This document shows, piece by piece, positions 27,637 to 36,377 of a stretch of 40,808 bases of DNA. The stretch is from Actinomycetota bacterium. Lineage in GTDB: Bacteria; Actinomycetota; Acidimicrobiia; IMCC26256; JACPCJ01. The first letter of the stretch is position 1. Each line of letters opens with the position of its first letter. The translations under genes and the position numbers were made by a program. The notes beneath the pieces were generated by a model. That model was not told the DNA's origin, ran no database searches, and saw nothing but the letters and a program-made list of their open reading frames with translations. Location: assembly GCA_016179865.1 (NCBI GenBank), contig JACPCJ010000101.1, forward strand, positions 1 through 40,808, read 5' to 3'.

Positions 27637-28940
27637 GTGAACGGACACCTCCCCTCGCGCACGTGCTCGTCGACCTCGTCCCGGAAGAACTTGTGCAAGC
27701 TGACGAGCGGCGACACCGCCGACGGCCCGAGGGGGCAGATCGTGGTCTGGCTGAAGGGCGCGACCAAGCCGGGGCTGATGTTGTCGCCGACGTCAAGGAG
27801 GAGGTCGAGGTCTTCCTTGCGTCCGTCGCCGAGTTCGATGCGGTGCAGCACCTTGGTGATCCAGCCCGTGCCCTCGCGGCAGGGGGTGCATTTGCCACAG
27901 CTCTCGTGGGCGAAGAACTTCGCCAGCCGCCACGCCACCCGCACGGCGCACGCGGTGTCGTCGAACACCATCACGGCACCCGAGCCGAGCATGACGCCGA
28001 AGGTCTGCTGCACGAAATCCATGTCGAGGGGGGCGTCGAGGTGCTCGTCGGCGCCCGTCAGCCACTGCGACGACGCGCCCCCGGGGATGAAGAACTTCAC
28101 GGGGCGGTCATCGCGGATTCCGCCCCCGAGGTTGCGCTGATACATCAGCTCCCGGAAGGTGGTGCCCAGCTCGACCTCGTAGTTCCCCGGCCGCTTCACG
28201 TGGCCCGACAACGAGAAGATCCGGGTGCCGGTCGACTTGTTGACTCCGAGCTTCCCGTACTTGGCCCCGCCCATGGTCAGGATGGCGGGCAGGGTCGAGA
28301 TGGTCTCGACGTTGTTCACCACGGTGGGCTTGGCGTAGAGACCCTCGATGGCCGGGAAGGGAGGCCGGATTCTCGGCATGCCCTGGCGCCCCTCGAGGCT
28401 CTCGAGCAGCGCCGTCTCCTCGCCGCAGATGTAGGCCCCCGCGCCGCGATGCACGACGACGTCGAGGTCGAAACCGGAACCGAGGATGTTCGGCCCCACG
28501 AACCCTCGCCGGCGGGCCTCCTCGAGGGCATGGGTGAGCCGGTCGTAGCCGAGGGCAAACTCGCCCCGGACGTACACAAAGGCTTGCGTGCACCCCACCG
28601 CGTAGCTGGCGATGGCGATGCCCTCGATGAGCTGGTGCGGGTCGCGCTCGAGGAGCATCCGGTCCTTGAACGTCGAGGGCTCACCCTCGTCGGCGTTCAC
28701 CACGAGGTAGCGGGGGAAGACGCCCTCGGGCAAGAACCCCCACTTTGTGGCCGTGCCGAACCCGGCGCCGCCCCGGCCCCGCAGGCCCGACGCCTCGACC
28801 TCAGCCCGGATGTCGTCGGGCGGCATCTTGAGGGCACGCTTCAGGGCCTCGTAAGCCCCGGTGGCGAGCGCGGCGTCGAGGGTCCAGGAGTCGTCGGGAC
28901 GCTCGGCAAGGCGCCTGGTGATGATGGTCTTGGCGCCCAT
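27633..28940 (-). CDS. nuoF: NADH-quinone oxidoreductase subunit F (NADH- and FMN-binding)
   Basis: Catalytic subunit that takes hydride from NADH, 435 residues. The glycine-rich loop GLRGRGGAGFGTATKWGF (52-69) and NADEGEPSTFKDR (82-94) bind NADH and FMN. GAGAYICGEETALLESLEG is also visible. Cluster N3 ligands are Cys348/351/354 (ESCGKCTPCREG) and Cys402 (TICPLG). The ATG at 28940 overlaps the nuoE stop as TGATG. Confidence 0.97.
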   Translation of the reverse strand: MGAKTIITRRLAERPDDSWTLDAALATGAYEALKRALKMPPDDIRAEVEASGLRGRGGAGFGTATKWGFLPEGVFPRYLVVNADEGEPSTFKDRMLLERDPHQLIEGIAIASYAVGCTQAFVYVRGEFALGYDRLTHALEEARRRGFVGPNILGSGFDLDVVVHRGAGAYICGEETALLESLEGRQGMPRIRPPFPAIEGLYAKPTVVNNVETISTLPAILTMGGAKYGKLGVNKSTGTRIFSLSGHVKRPGNYEVELGTTFRELMYQRNLGGGIRDDRPVKFFIPGGASSQWLTGADEHLDAPLDMDFVQQTFGVMLGSGAVMVFDDTACAVRVAWRLAKFFAHESCGKCTPCREGTGWITKVLHRIELGDGRKEDLDLLLDVGDNISPGLVAPFSQTTICPLGPSAVSPLVSLHKFFRDEVDEHVREGRCPFT

Positions 28941-29458
28941 CAGGCCCCGGCCTTGGTCGGCACGATCGCCACGGGCGTACCCGACAACGTGCGCGCCTTG
29001 CGGTCGCCGCGCTTGTAGGCCTCGACCACCTCGACCGCCGATTCGGGGGTCAGGTGCTCGTGGAACTCGTAGTTGACCTGGATCGCCGGCGCCCCGCCGC
29101 AAGCGGCCAGGCACTCGACCTCCTCGACATACACCTCGGGGTCGTCGGCGTACTGCTCGCGGAGCGCCTGGTGGATCTCGGGGCCACCGGTGACGAGGCA
29201 CGACACGTTGGTGCACACCGACACCACCAGGGCGCCCACGGGCTCGCGCTTGTACATGGTGTAGAAGGCACAGGTGCCCAGCACCTGGGCGGGCTCGATC
29301 CCCACGAGGTCGGCGATCTCGCGCATGGCCTCCCCGCTCACCCAGCCCTCCTGATCCTGAGCGAGATGGAGGAGGGGCATCACCGCCGACCGCCTGACCG
29401 GATACCGCTCGACGATGGAACCAGCCTTCTGGCGGTTCTCCTCGGTGAAGAAGCTCAC
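28940..29458 (-). CDS. nuoE: NADH-quinone oxidoreductase subunit E (2Fe-2S)
   Basis: Thioredoxin-fold 2Fe-2S subunit (cluster N1a), 172 residues from the GTG at 29458. Ligands are Cys82 and Cys87 (CTNVSC) and Cys116 and Cys120 (ECLAACGGAP). The open frame extends nine codons further to a TTG, but those codons lie in the spacer hairpin and add nothing conserved. A 73-base spacer separates it from nuoD. Confidence 0.94.
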   Translation of the reverse strand: MSFFTEENRQKAGSIVERYPVRRSAVMPLLHLAQDQEGWVSGEAMREIADLVGIEPAQVLGTCAFYTMYKREPVGALVVSVCTNVSCLVTGGPEIHQALREQYADDPEVYVEEVECLAACGGAPAIQVNYEFHEHLTPESAVEVVEAYKRGDRKARTLSGTPVAIVPTKAGA

Positions 29459-29470
29459 GCGCCTACCCGT

Positions 29471-29492
29471 CCGTTTCTGGAGCAAGAAACGG
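29471..29492. other. Short stem-loop in the nuoD-nuoE spacer
   Basis: Arms 29471-29478 (CCGTTTCT) and 29485-29492 (AGAAACGG) pair around six bases. It is the only notable structure in the 73-base gap inside an otherwise tightly packed operon, so it may set differential expression or mRNA processing between the nuoA-D and nuoE-N parts. Confidence 0.45.
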
Positions 29493-29531
29493 GTGCGATG
29501 CCGCCAGAACTTGCTCGAAAAGCCGGGGGTC

Positions 29532-30824
29532 TCACCGGTCGACGTCTCCCATGATGGGGTCGACGCTCGAGATGATGGCGACGGAGTCGGCGACGAGGCC
29601 GCCCTGCATCATCACGGGAAGCGACTGGAGGTTGTAGAAGGACGGCGCCCGGACGTGCATGCGGCACGGCCTACTGGTGCCGTCGGCGACGAGGTAGCAG
29701 CCCAGCTCACCCCGGGGGGACTCCACCGCCTGATACGTCTCCCCTCCGGCGACCTTGAAGCCCTCGGTGAAGATCTTGAAGTGGTGGATGAGGGCCTCCA
29801 TCGATTCATCGATCCGCTTCCGCGGCGGGGGCGTGACCTTGAGGTCCTGCACGCGGTAGTCGCCGCCCGGCATCTTCTCGACGCACTGCCGGACAATCCT
29901 CAGCGACTCGACAACCTCATTGAGGCGGATCCGGTACCGGTCGAAGCAGTCTCCGTTGTCGGTGTAGATGACGTCGAACTCGACCTCGGGATAGGCAAGG
30001 TAGGGGGCGTCCTTGCGCAAGTCCCACGCCACGCCCGTCGAGCGCAGGATCGGCCCCGTGACTCCGAGGGCCGTGGCCTCGTCGGCCGTGATCACGCCGA
30101 CGCCAACCGTGCGTTCGAGCCAGATCGGGTTCTCGGTGAGGAGGGCGTCGTAGTCGTACACGCCCTCAAGGACGATGTCGCACAGCCCGAGGACGTCGTC
30201 TTGCCAGCCGTCGGGCAGGTCGGCGGCGGTGCCGCCGACGCGGATGAAGTTGTGGTTCATCCGCAGCCCGGTGACCTTCTCGAAGAAGCGCAGGACTTCC
30301 TCACGCTCCCGCCAGCCGTAGATCATCATCGACAGGGCGCCGATGTCCATGCCGTTGCTGGCAAGGAACAACAGGTGGGATGCCACCCGGTTGAGCTCGC
30401 ACAGGAGCATCCGGATCCACGTCGCCCGTTCGGGCACGTCGAGCCCAAGCAGGTGCTCGACGGCGAGCGAGTAGACGAGTTCGTTGAAGAATGGAGAGGC
30501 GTAGTCCATGCGGGTGACGTTGGTGCACCCCTGCACGTAGGTCAGCTCCTCCCCGGTCTTCTCCATGCCGGTGTGGAGGTATCCGATCACGGGCTTGCAG
30601 CGGAGAATCGTCTCCCCTTCGAGTTCGAGGACGAGCCGGAGCACCCCATGGGTCGACGGGTGCTGCGGGCCCATGTTGACGATCATTGTGTTGCCTTCGT
30701 CGGGCCACTGGGCGCCGGTGACGACGAGGTCTTCAGTTCGCGGAAGCAGGTCGTCCTGGGTGCCCTCGTCGGTCTGCTCGACCAGCCGCTCCTGCTCCTC
30801 GGGGGTGTGGACCCGCTCAGTCAT
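29532..30824 (-). CDS. nuoD: NADH-quinone oxidoreductase subunit D, second operon
   Basis: 49-kDa-type quinone-site subunit, 430 residues. GPQHPSTHG at 52-60 and the quinone-site tyrosine Tyr108 (RMDYASPF) are intact, unlike the first operon's NuoD. The usual SPRGELGCYLVADG and final GDVDR are present. A 45-residue acidic N-terminal extension precedes the conserved core. The start overlaps the nuoC stop as ATGA. Confidence 0.97.
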   Translation of the reverse strand: MTERVHTPEEQERLVEQTDEGTQDDLLPRTEDLVVTGAQWPDEGNTMIVNMGPQHPSTHGVLRLVLELEGETILRCKPVIGYLHTGMEKTGEELTYVQGCTNVTRMDYASPFFNELVYSLAVEHLLGLDVPERATWIRMLLCELNRVASHLLFLASNGMDIGALSMMIYGWREREEVLRFFEKVTGLRMNHNFIRVGGTAADLPDGWQDDVLGLCDIVLEGVYDYDALLTENPIWLERTVGVGVITADEATALGVTGPILRSTGVAWDLRKDAPYLAYPEVEFDVIYTDNGDCFDRYRIRLNEVVESLRIVRQCVEKMPGGDYRVQDLKVTPPPRKRIDESMEALIHHFKIFTEGFKVAGGETYQAVESPRGELGCYLVADGTSRPCRMHVRAPSFYNLQSLPVMMQGGLVADSVAIISSVDPIMGDVDR

Positions 30825-31432
30825 GGCTGGTCCTCCTTCGGGAGCGCCCGCTGGAAGGGCGTGGTCTTGGGGCCCTTGAACTGCACGGGCACGGCGGCGG
30901 CGGCGGCGTCCTTGCGGAGCGGATGCCCCTCCCAGTCGTCGGGAAGCAGGATCCGCTCGAGACCCGGGTGGCCCTCGAAGACGATGCCGAACAGGTCGAA
31001 GGTCTCGCGCTCCGAGTAGTCGACGCTCGGGTACACGGGGGTGAGGCTGGCAATGGTCGGGTCCCCGGCGGGCACCTGGGCGATGGCGCGCAGCCGGCCG
31101 TGGTTGGCCCGGGAGAGGAAGTTGGCGACGAAGTCGAACCGTTCCGCGGGGACGCCAGCCGGGAGGCGCCGGTCACGATTGAGCAGGTGATCGACGGCGC
31201 AGACGTCAACGCACACCTCGAACTGCTGCTCGTCGCGCAGCCACTCGGCGAACTCGCGCCACTGCTCACGCGGAACGTGGGCCACGGGCTGGCCGGCCGA
31301 GTCCTCGGCGATCACGTCCGGGAAGCGCTCGATGGCGGCCGCCACGACCGGATTGTCCGGTGTTGCACTGGGCTCGTGCGCGTTTTCACGAGCCTCGTCG
31401 GCGGCGTCTTCGGTGCGTTCGTCGTCGGCCAT
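30821..31432 (-). CDS. nuoC: NADH-quinone oxidoreductase subunit C, second operon
   Basis: 30-kDa-type peripheral subunit, 203 residues. The family signature SERETFDLFGIVFEGHPGLE and EGHPLRKD are seen towards the C-terminus. The start is the ATG at 31432, ten bases after the nuoB stop; the open frame upstream lies inside nuoB and was rejected. The N-terminal 30 residues are acidic and low in complexity. Confidence 0.95.
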   Translation of the reverse strand: MADDERTEDAADEARENAHEPSATPDNPVVAAAIERFPDVIAEDSAGQPVAHVPREQWREFAEWLRDEQQFEVCVDVCAVDHLLNRDRRLPAGVPAERFDFVANFLSRANHGRLRAIAQVPAGDPTIASLTPVYPSVDYSERETFDLFGIVFEGHPGLERILLPDDWEGHPLRKDAAAAAVPVQFKGPKTTPFQRALPKEDQP

Positions 31433-31442
31433 CGGCGCTCGG

Positions 31443-31997
31443 CTAGGAAGCGGGGACCGGTTCAGGCGCCCCGTCGCGCTGCTCGATGTGGACGCCGGCC
31501 CCCCCGCCCGAGGTGGCGCGGCGCTGGAGGAGCTCGCCGCTCCGGATCTTGTCGTGCAGGGTGAGGATCCCGTGCATGAGGGTCTCGGGCCCGGGGGGGC
31601 AGCCGGGGACGTACACGTCGACCGGGACCACCTCATCGACCCCCTGCACCAGGGCGTAGTTGTTGAACATCCCCCCGCTGCTGGCGCACACACCCATGGA
31701 GATGACCCACTTGGGCTCCACCATCTGGTCGTAGACCTGGCGCAGCACCGGAGCCATCTTCTGACTCACCCGCCCGGCCACGATCATGAGATCGGCCTGG
31801 CGGGGGCTGGCCCGGAACACCTCCATCCCGAACCGGGCCAGGTCGTAGTGGGCGGCGCCGGTCGCCATCATCTCGATCGCACAGCACGCCAGCCCGAACG
31901 TCGCGGGCCAGACGGAGTTCCGCCGGGCCCACTTCACGAGGTCTTCCACCCGGGCCGTAAGGAAGTTGTGGGGTAGCGACTCGAAGCCGGACGGCAT
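31443..31997 (-). CDS. nuoB: NADH-quinone oxidoreductase subunit B, second operon
   Basis: N2 cluster subunit, 184 residues. Ligands Cys38 and Cys39 (GLACCAIEM), Cys104 (MGVCASSGG) and Cys133 are all in place. The last motif reads PGCPPGPE, with Gly in place of the nearly invariant Arg of PGCPPRPE that the first operon's NuoB keeps. The ATG at 31997 overlaps the nuoA stop as TGATG. Confidence 0.96.
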   Translation of the reverse strand: MPSGFESLPHNFLTARVEDLVKWARRNSVWPATFGLACCAIEMMATGAAHYDLARFGMEVFRASPRQADLMIVAGRVSQKMAPVLRQVYDQMVEPKWVISMGVCASSGGMFNNYALVQGVDEVVPVDVYVPGCPPGPETLMHGILTLHDKIRSGELLQRRATSGGGAGVHIEQRDGAPEPVPAS

Positions 31998-32362
31998 CAG
32001 GCGGCGCGCTCCTCGGCTCGGCCGGTAGAACGCAGCACCGGCTCGGAGACCCGCCCGATCGCCTTGCGGGAGGGTCCCCAGTGCAGTGCGCCCGAGGCGA
32101 GGAGGTACCCGTAGGCCACCAGGACGGCGGCCAGGAACAGGCCCATCTCGACCAGCCCGAAGAGTTCGAGCTGCCGGTACATGACCGCCCACGGGTAGAG
32201 GAACACGCTCTCAATGTCGGGGATGATCCCGCACTCGTACGGGGCGAGCTTGGCCGCCGTCGGGCGCTTGGGGGCGAGGAAGGTGGAAGCCGCGAACGAG
32301 AGGACGGCAAAGCCGGTCGCCAGCACTACCATCACAACGATGGGCAGGTAGGAATCCGTCAC
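31997..32362 (-). CDS. nuoA: NADH-quinone oxidoreductase subunit A, second operon, with internal shortening
   Basis: ND3 homologue, 121 residues, GTG start. The first helix and YECG loop (42-45) are normal, and the third helix ([20 protein letters not shown]) is normal. Between YECG and the D-x-E of the second helix there are only three residues (IIP), whereas the first operon's NuoA has 24. About 21 residues, namely most of the loop and the first half of helix 2, are therefore missing in frame, around 32216-32230. A C-terminal tail of about 25 residues is additional. It is either a real variant or a sequence or assembly error. Confidence 0.9.
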   Translation of the reverse strand: MTDSYLPIVVMVVLATGFAVLSFAASTFLAPKRPTAAKLAPYECGIIPDIESVFLYPWAVMYRQLELFGLVEMGLFLAAVLVAYGYLLASGALHWGPSRKAIGRVSEPVLRSTGRAEERAA

Positions 32363-32460
32363 CCGTGATGCCTCGCCGTCCGCCGGTCCCGATCTGAGAT
32401 CTCCCGGGCGAGGCTACCCGACCGTTCTGCGAGGTGGGCAACCTGGGTTTCGGGTGCGGA

Positions 32461-33438
32461 CTAGGTCGGGCAGTCCTTCTTGTCCTTCACCATGAGCGTG
32501 CCCGTGATGAAGCTGGCGTTCGAGTCAGCGTCGCGAGCCGTGATCTGAAAGGTGATCGTCGTCGGGCTGCCCTCCTGGGCAGCCGAGTCACCGAAGGGCC
32601 CCACGGTGGCGCGGTAGCGCCCGCCGGACAGGTCCATCGGGCCTTCGGAGGCCCCGAAGGTGTTGGCGATCTTCCAGTCGACCACGACGTGGGAAACCCC
32701 CGCCGGGTCGGACGCTCGCACCGACACGTCCGAGGTCATGGGGTCGTTGGTGCAGGCGTCGCCGGTGCTCGTCGTCGTGGTACCGGTGACGTCTTCGTAG
32801 ATCGTCGACTCCGAGACCGAGAGGTCGGTGATCTCCGGGCCTGCTCCGTCGCCGGACTGCGGGATCCCGCCGCCACCCCCGCCCGGCGGCGATCCGGGCG
32901 GCGTGGTTGTTGACGACCCCGATTCGCCGCCGTCCGGCGACCCGCCCGGGCCGTACGTTGGTGGTGTGCCGTCGTCGTCGCCGCCACCCCCGGACGGATA
33001 GGTGGTCGACGTAAACGCTGACTGGCCGGGGATCCGACCGAGAACCGGCGTGAACCCATCGGGGAAGTCGACGTCGTCATCGTCGCACGCCGCGACGGGA
33101 AGTTCGGCGTCGGCGTCGGTCTCGACGTCGTCGGCCTTGACCCACACTCGTCCCGAGGGATCGTCGACCGATCCGACGAGCAGCCACTCCCCCGACTCGT
33201 CTCGAGCCAGCACGGAGAACTGGTCGCCGGTCAGGAGATCGCCGATCGGATCCTCGTCGGGGCAGCGGTAGGTGGACACGGCGGCGGCGTCGTCCGTGCC
33301 GGCGGGCGCCGCGGTGGTCGTCGAGGATCCCGATGACTTGGCGCTGTCGCCGTCGTCATCGCCGCCGGCGACGATCAGGCCGGCGATCACGGCGACGGCT
33401 GCGGCGACGGCGCCGATCACCACCAGGCGGGTGCGCAT
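32461..33438 (-). CDS. Exported protein with SH3-like domain and beta-sandwich-like C-terminus
   Basis: 325 residues with an N-terminal membrane anchor or uncleaved signal (residues 5-24), no lipobox. A Ser/Thr-rich linker is followed by an SH3-like segment (about 56-106: DQFSVLARDESGEWLLVG, GRVWVKADDV), as in bacterial SH3 domains that bind cell wall. A Gly/Pro/Asp-rich low-complexity linker covers about 145-205, and the C-terminal 120 residues look like an Ig-type beta domain. The ATG follows GAAGGAG. It lies 98 bases upstream of nuoA on the same strand. Function unknown. Confidence 0.8.
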   Translation of the reverse strand: MRTRLVVIGAVAAAVAVIAGLIVAGGDDDGDSAKSSGSSTTTAAPAGTDDAAAVSTYRCPDEDPIGDLLTGDQFSVLARDESGEWLLVGSVDDPSGRVWVKADDVETDADAELPVAACDDDDVDFPDGFTPVLGRIPGQSAFTSTTYPSGGGGDDDGTPPTYGPGGSPDGGESGSSTTTPPGSPPGGGGGGIPQSGDGAGPEITDLSVSESTIYEDVTGTTTTSTGDACTNDPMTSDVSVRASDPAGVSHVVVDWKIANTFGASEGPMDLSGGRYRATVGPFGDSAAQEGSPTTITFQITARDADSNASFITGTLMVKDKKDCPT

Positions 33439-33511
33439 GGGTCACTCCTTCGGCTGTCCCCCGACACGCCACCGGTGATCGTAGGGCTAAGTCGACCAGG
33501 TCAACTGGCCC

Positions 33512-33568
33512 ATGCCGCTTCCTGTCATGACGCGCTGCCCTCCAACAAGAAATGACAGGAAGCGGCAT
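33512..33568. terminator. Perfect 17-bp stem-loop, probable terminator
   Basis: Arms 33512-33528 and 33552-33568 are perfectly complementary, with a 23-base loop. The right arm reaches the last base of the amidohydrolase stop codon. It lies between the amidohydrolase and the next minus-strand gene and has no U-tract. Confidence 0.7.
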
Positions 33569-34752
33569 CAACCGTTGAGCGCGGAGCCCATGAGGTCGGC
33601 AAAGTTGTCGGAGTAGAAGCGCTGCCGGTCTGGCTCACCGGTGCCGGCGGCGTCGAGGCTGCGCTCGAAGCGGGCGATCGGGTTCCGGCCCCCCTCCACG
33701 TGCGGGTAGTCAGAGGAGAACAGGCAGACGTCGGGGCCCGAGTTGTCGATGATCCAGCCCACGTCCTCGGTCGGGTAGGGCGTGGCCCGCACCTGCCGGA
33801 GCACGTACTCGCTGGGGCGGAGCGAGAGGTTCTGGAGCCGCGCCTCGTTCTTGGAGAAGGCGTCCTGCGCCGAGTCAAGCATCCGCATCCAGCCCGGCAG
33901 CCACGACGCCCCCTGCTCGATCACCCCGAACTTGAGGTCAGCGAACCGCTCCATGACCCCGTCGATGATCATCGTGGCGAGCGTCTGCATCACCGGGTAT
34001 GGAATCGCCATGTAGTCGACGGACCGAAAGTTCTCCTCGCCCCCGTGGAAGTCGGGAATGGGTGGGAGCCCGTTCTCGAAGTAGTTGGGGTCGAGCAGCT
34101 CGCCACCCCCACCCACATGGAAGATGATCGGGAGGCCCGCCTCCTGGACCTGCGCCCACACCGGATCGAGGGCAACGTGGGAGGGCGAGTGGCCACTCGG
34201 GCACGCCGATGCGATCATCAGGCCCTTGCACCCGAGCTCGATGGCCTCAGCCGCAAATGCCCGAGCTCGATCGAAGTCGGCAAGGGGCACGTAGCCCACC
34301 GGGAACAGTCGCTTCGGATCGACTGAGCAGAAGTCGACCACGAACCGGTTGTGGGCCCGGGCGATTCCGTACGCCAGGTCGAGGTCGTCGCCGCGCTCGG
34401 CCGAACACAGGTACTTGTTGCCGAAGGTGTTGAACACAAGCTGGCTCGTGAAGCCGAGCAGGTCGAGGGCCGCGGGCCGGTCCTCCTTGATGAACGACCC
34501 CGTCGCCTTCCAGTTCTTGCGCAGCATGATCTCGTCGGCGTCGCGGCTGCGGAACTCCGGGTCGGAGTGCTTGGCCCGGAAGTGCTCGATGAGGTCGTCC
34601 TCGCCGGGTGCCGTCGTGGCCGTGTACAGGGGTCGCATGCGGTCTCGGACCGCGGGGTCGGCGAAGGGGAGCCACGAGTCAGGTTCCTCCATGACGTGCG
34701 AGTCGGCGTCGTGGATCAGCCGACCGGATACGAGGGCGTCCGCGTAGGTCAT
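33568..34752 (-). CDS. Amidohydrolase-2 family metal-dependent hydrolase
   Basis: A 394-residue TIM-barrel-type hydrolase of the family that includes ACMSD-like decarboxylases and hydrolases. The N-terminal HDADSHVMEEPDSW stretch provides the D-x-H metal site, IIFHVGGG contributes a further His, and FSSDYPHVEGG contains the catalytic Asp. The ATG at 34752 is used, since the open frame upstream crosses into the divergent kinase. No signal peptide is seen. The substrate cannot be assigned. It is divergent from the kinase gene by 96 bases, which must hold both promoters. Confidence 0.88.
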   Translation of the reverse strand: MTYADALVSGRLIHDADSHVMEEPDSWLPFADPAVRDRMRPLYTATTAPGEDDLIEHFRAKHSDPEFRSRDADEIMLRKNWKATGSFIKEDRPAALDLLGFTSQLVFNTFGNKYLCSAERGDDLDLAYGIARAHNRFVVDFCSVDPKRLFPVGYVPLADFDRARAFAAEAIELGCKGLMIASACPSGHSPSHVALDPVWAQVQEAGLPIIFHVGGGGELLDPNYFENGLPPIPDFHGGEENFRSVDYMAIPYPVMQTLATMIIDGVMERFADLKFGVIEQGASWLPGWMRMLDSAQDAFSKNEARLQNLSLRPSEYVLRQVRATPYPTEDVGWIIDNSGPDVCLFSSDYPHVEGGRNPIARFERSLDAAGTGEPDRQRFYSDNFADLMGSALNG

Positions 34753-34848
34753 GACCAAAGTCTGCCCCGACGCCGCCGGGGGCCACCACCGCCAGGGGCG
34801 CACCGGGTGGGCGGTACAGTCGGTTCCCACCCCCGGGGGAAGGGACGC

Positions 34849-36375
34849 ATGGCATCCGAGAGGGCGCCCACGGCGGGCGAGCACGGCGACCACCTGCGCA
34901 AGCTGATCGACGCCGCTCCCTTCGCCATCATGGAGGTGGCGCTCGACCGCACCGTCCTGGTGTGGAACCACGCGGCGGAGGAACTCTTCGGCTGGACGGC
35001 CGACGAGGTCCTCGGCGGGCCCCTGCCCACCACCGGCGACGACATCGCCCGCGAGCAAGACGACCTGGCGGACGTCATCCTCGGCGGCAACACCGTCGAC
35101 CGGGTGATCCTGCGCCGGCGGCGCAAGGACGGTCGGGAGGTCGTGATCTGGGGTGCCGCCGCTCCCGTCTTCAATGCGGCCGGCGAGGTCACCTCCGTCA
35201 TCGCCATCGGCACCGACGTGACCGACCAACTCCGGCTCCAGACCGAGCTGCTCCAGGGGCAGCGCATGGAAGCGGTGGGGCGCCTCGCCGGGGGCGTCGC
35301 CCACGACTTCAACAACCTGCTCACAGCCATCCTGGGGAACGTCGAGTTCCTGCTGGAAGACATCCACGACCCGAGCCAGCGGGAGGACCTCGAAGCCATC
35401 CGGATGGCGGCGAGGCGGGGCTCGGCGCTCACCGAGCAGCTCCTGGCCGTGGGTCGGCGCCAGCTCGTCCAGCCCGAGGTCGTCGACGTCAACGAGGTCG
35501 CGCTGGCCATGCGCCCGGTCCTCCGGCGGCTGTTCCGCGAAGACGTGCGCGTGTCCGTGAAAGGGGCCTCGGAGCTGTCGGCGGTCGAGGCCGACCCTGC
35601 CCAGCTCGAGCAGGTGCTGCTGAACCTGGCCGTCAACGCCCGCGACGCCATGCCCGCGGGCGGCGAGTTGTCGATCAAGGTCGACAACGTGGAAATCGGC
35701 CCTGGCGAGGACCACCCCGGCGGCATTCCGCCCGGGCCCTACATTCGGGTCGTCGTACAGGACACGGGGACGGGCATGGACGCGGCAACCCTCACCCATG
35801 CCTTCGACCCCTTCTTCACCACCAAGCCCCCGGGCGCCGGCACCGGCCTCGGTCTGGCGGCCGTGTACGGCATCGTCATCCAGGCTGGCGGTCACATCGC
35901 CGCTCAGAGCACGCCCGGTGCGGGAACCACCTTCGAGATCCACCTCCCCCGGCGCACCGAGGCCCCGGGACCCTCGGCGCCCGCGCAGGTCGCCGGCGCC
36001 GAGGGCGCGGGCGAGCGGGTGCTGCTGGTGGAAGACGACGACGCCGTGCGCGCCGTGTGCGAACAGGTGCTACGGCGCGCCGGGTATGCGGTGCTGGTGG
36101 CGTCGCGGGCCTACGAGGCGCTCACCGTGGCCCGGAGTGCGAGTGCGCCGCTCGACCTGCTGGTTTCCGACGTCGTCCTGCCCGGGATGGACGGCATAGA
36201 GCTGGCGTCGATCCTGAGCGAGGAGCAAGCGGGGCTGCGCGTGCTCCTCGTGTCGGGGTATGCCGAACGGCTTTCGGTTGACGGGCTCCCCGAAGGGGTT
36301 GATGCCGAGGTACTCGGCAAGCCGTTCTCCCCCGACGACCTGAAGCGCCGGGTGCGGGCGATCCTCGACCGATAG
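34849..36375 (+). CDS. PAS-domain hybrid histidine kinase with C-terminal receiver
   Basis: 508 residues, soluble, no membrane helices. PAS domain about 12-130; dimerisation/phosphoacceptor box with His152 (GGVAHDFNNLL); HATPase with NLAVNARDAMP, DTGTGMD, FDPFFTTK and GTGLGLAAVYG; receiver about 388-505 with acidic pocket LLVEDDD, phospho-acceptor Asp441 (SDVVLPGMDG) and GKPF lysine. The layout resembles CckA/NtrB-type hybrid kinases. The ATG follows a GGGGGAAGGGA region. It is convergent with the response regulator gene, with two bases between the stops. Signal unknown; the PAS could bind haem or flavin. Confidence 0.93.
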   Translation: MASERAPTAGEHGDHLRKLIDAAPFAIMEVALDRTVLVWNHAAEELFGWTADEVLGGPLPTTGDDIAREQDDLADVILGGNTVDRVILRRRRKDGREVVIWGAAAPVFNAAGEVTSVIAIGTDVTDQLRLQTELLQGQRMEAVGRLAGGVAHDFNNLLTAILGNVEFLLEDIHDPSQREDLEAIRMAARRGSALTEQLLAVGRRQLVQPEVVDVNEVALAMRPVLRRLFREDVRVSVKGASELSAVEADPAQLEQVLLNLAVNARDAMPAGGELSIKVDNVEIGPGEDHPGGIPPGPYIRVVVQDTGTGMDAATLTHAFDPFFTTKPPGAGTGLGLAAVYGIVIQAGGHIAAQSTPGAGTTFEIHLPRRTEAPGPSAPAQVAGAEGAGERVLLVEDDDAVRAVCEQVLRRAGYAVLVASRAYEALTVARSASAPLDLLVSDVVLPGMDGIELASILSEEQAGLRVLLVSGYAERLSVDGLPEGVDAEVLGKPFSPDDLKRRVRAILDR

Positions 36376-36377
36376 TT

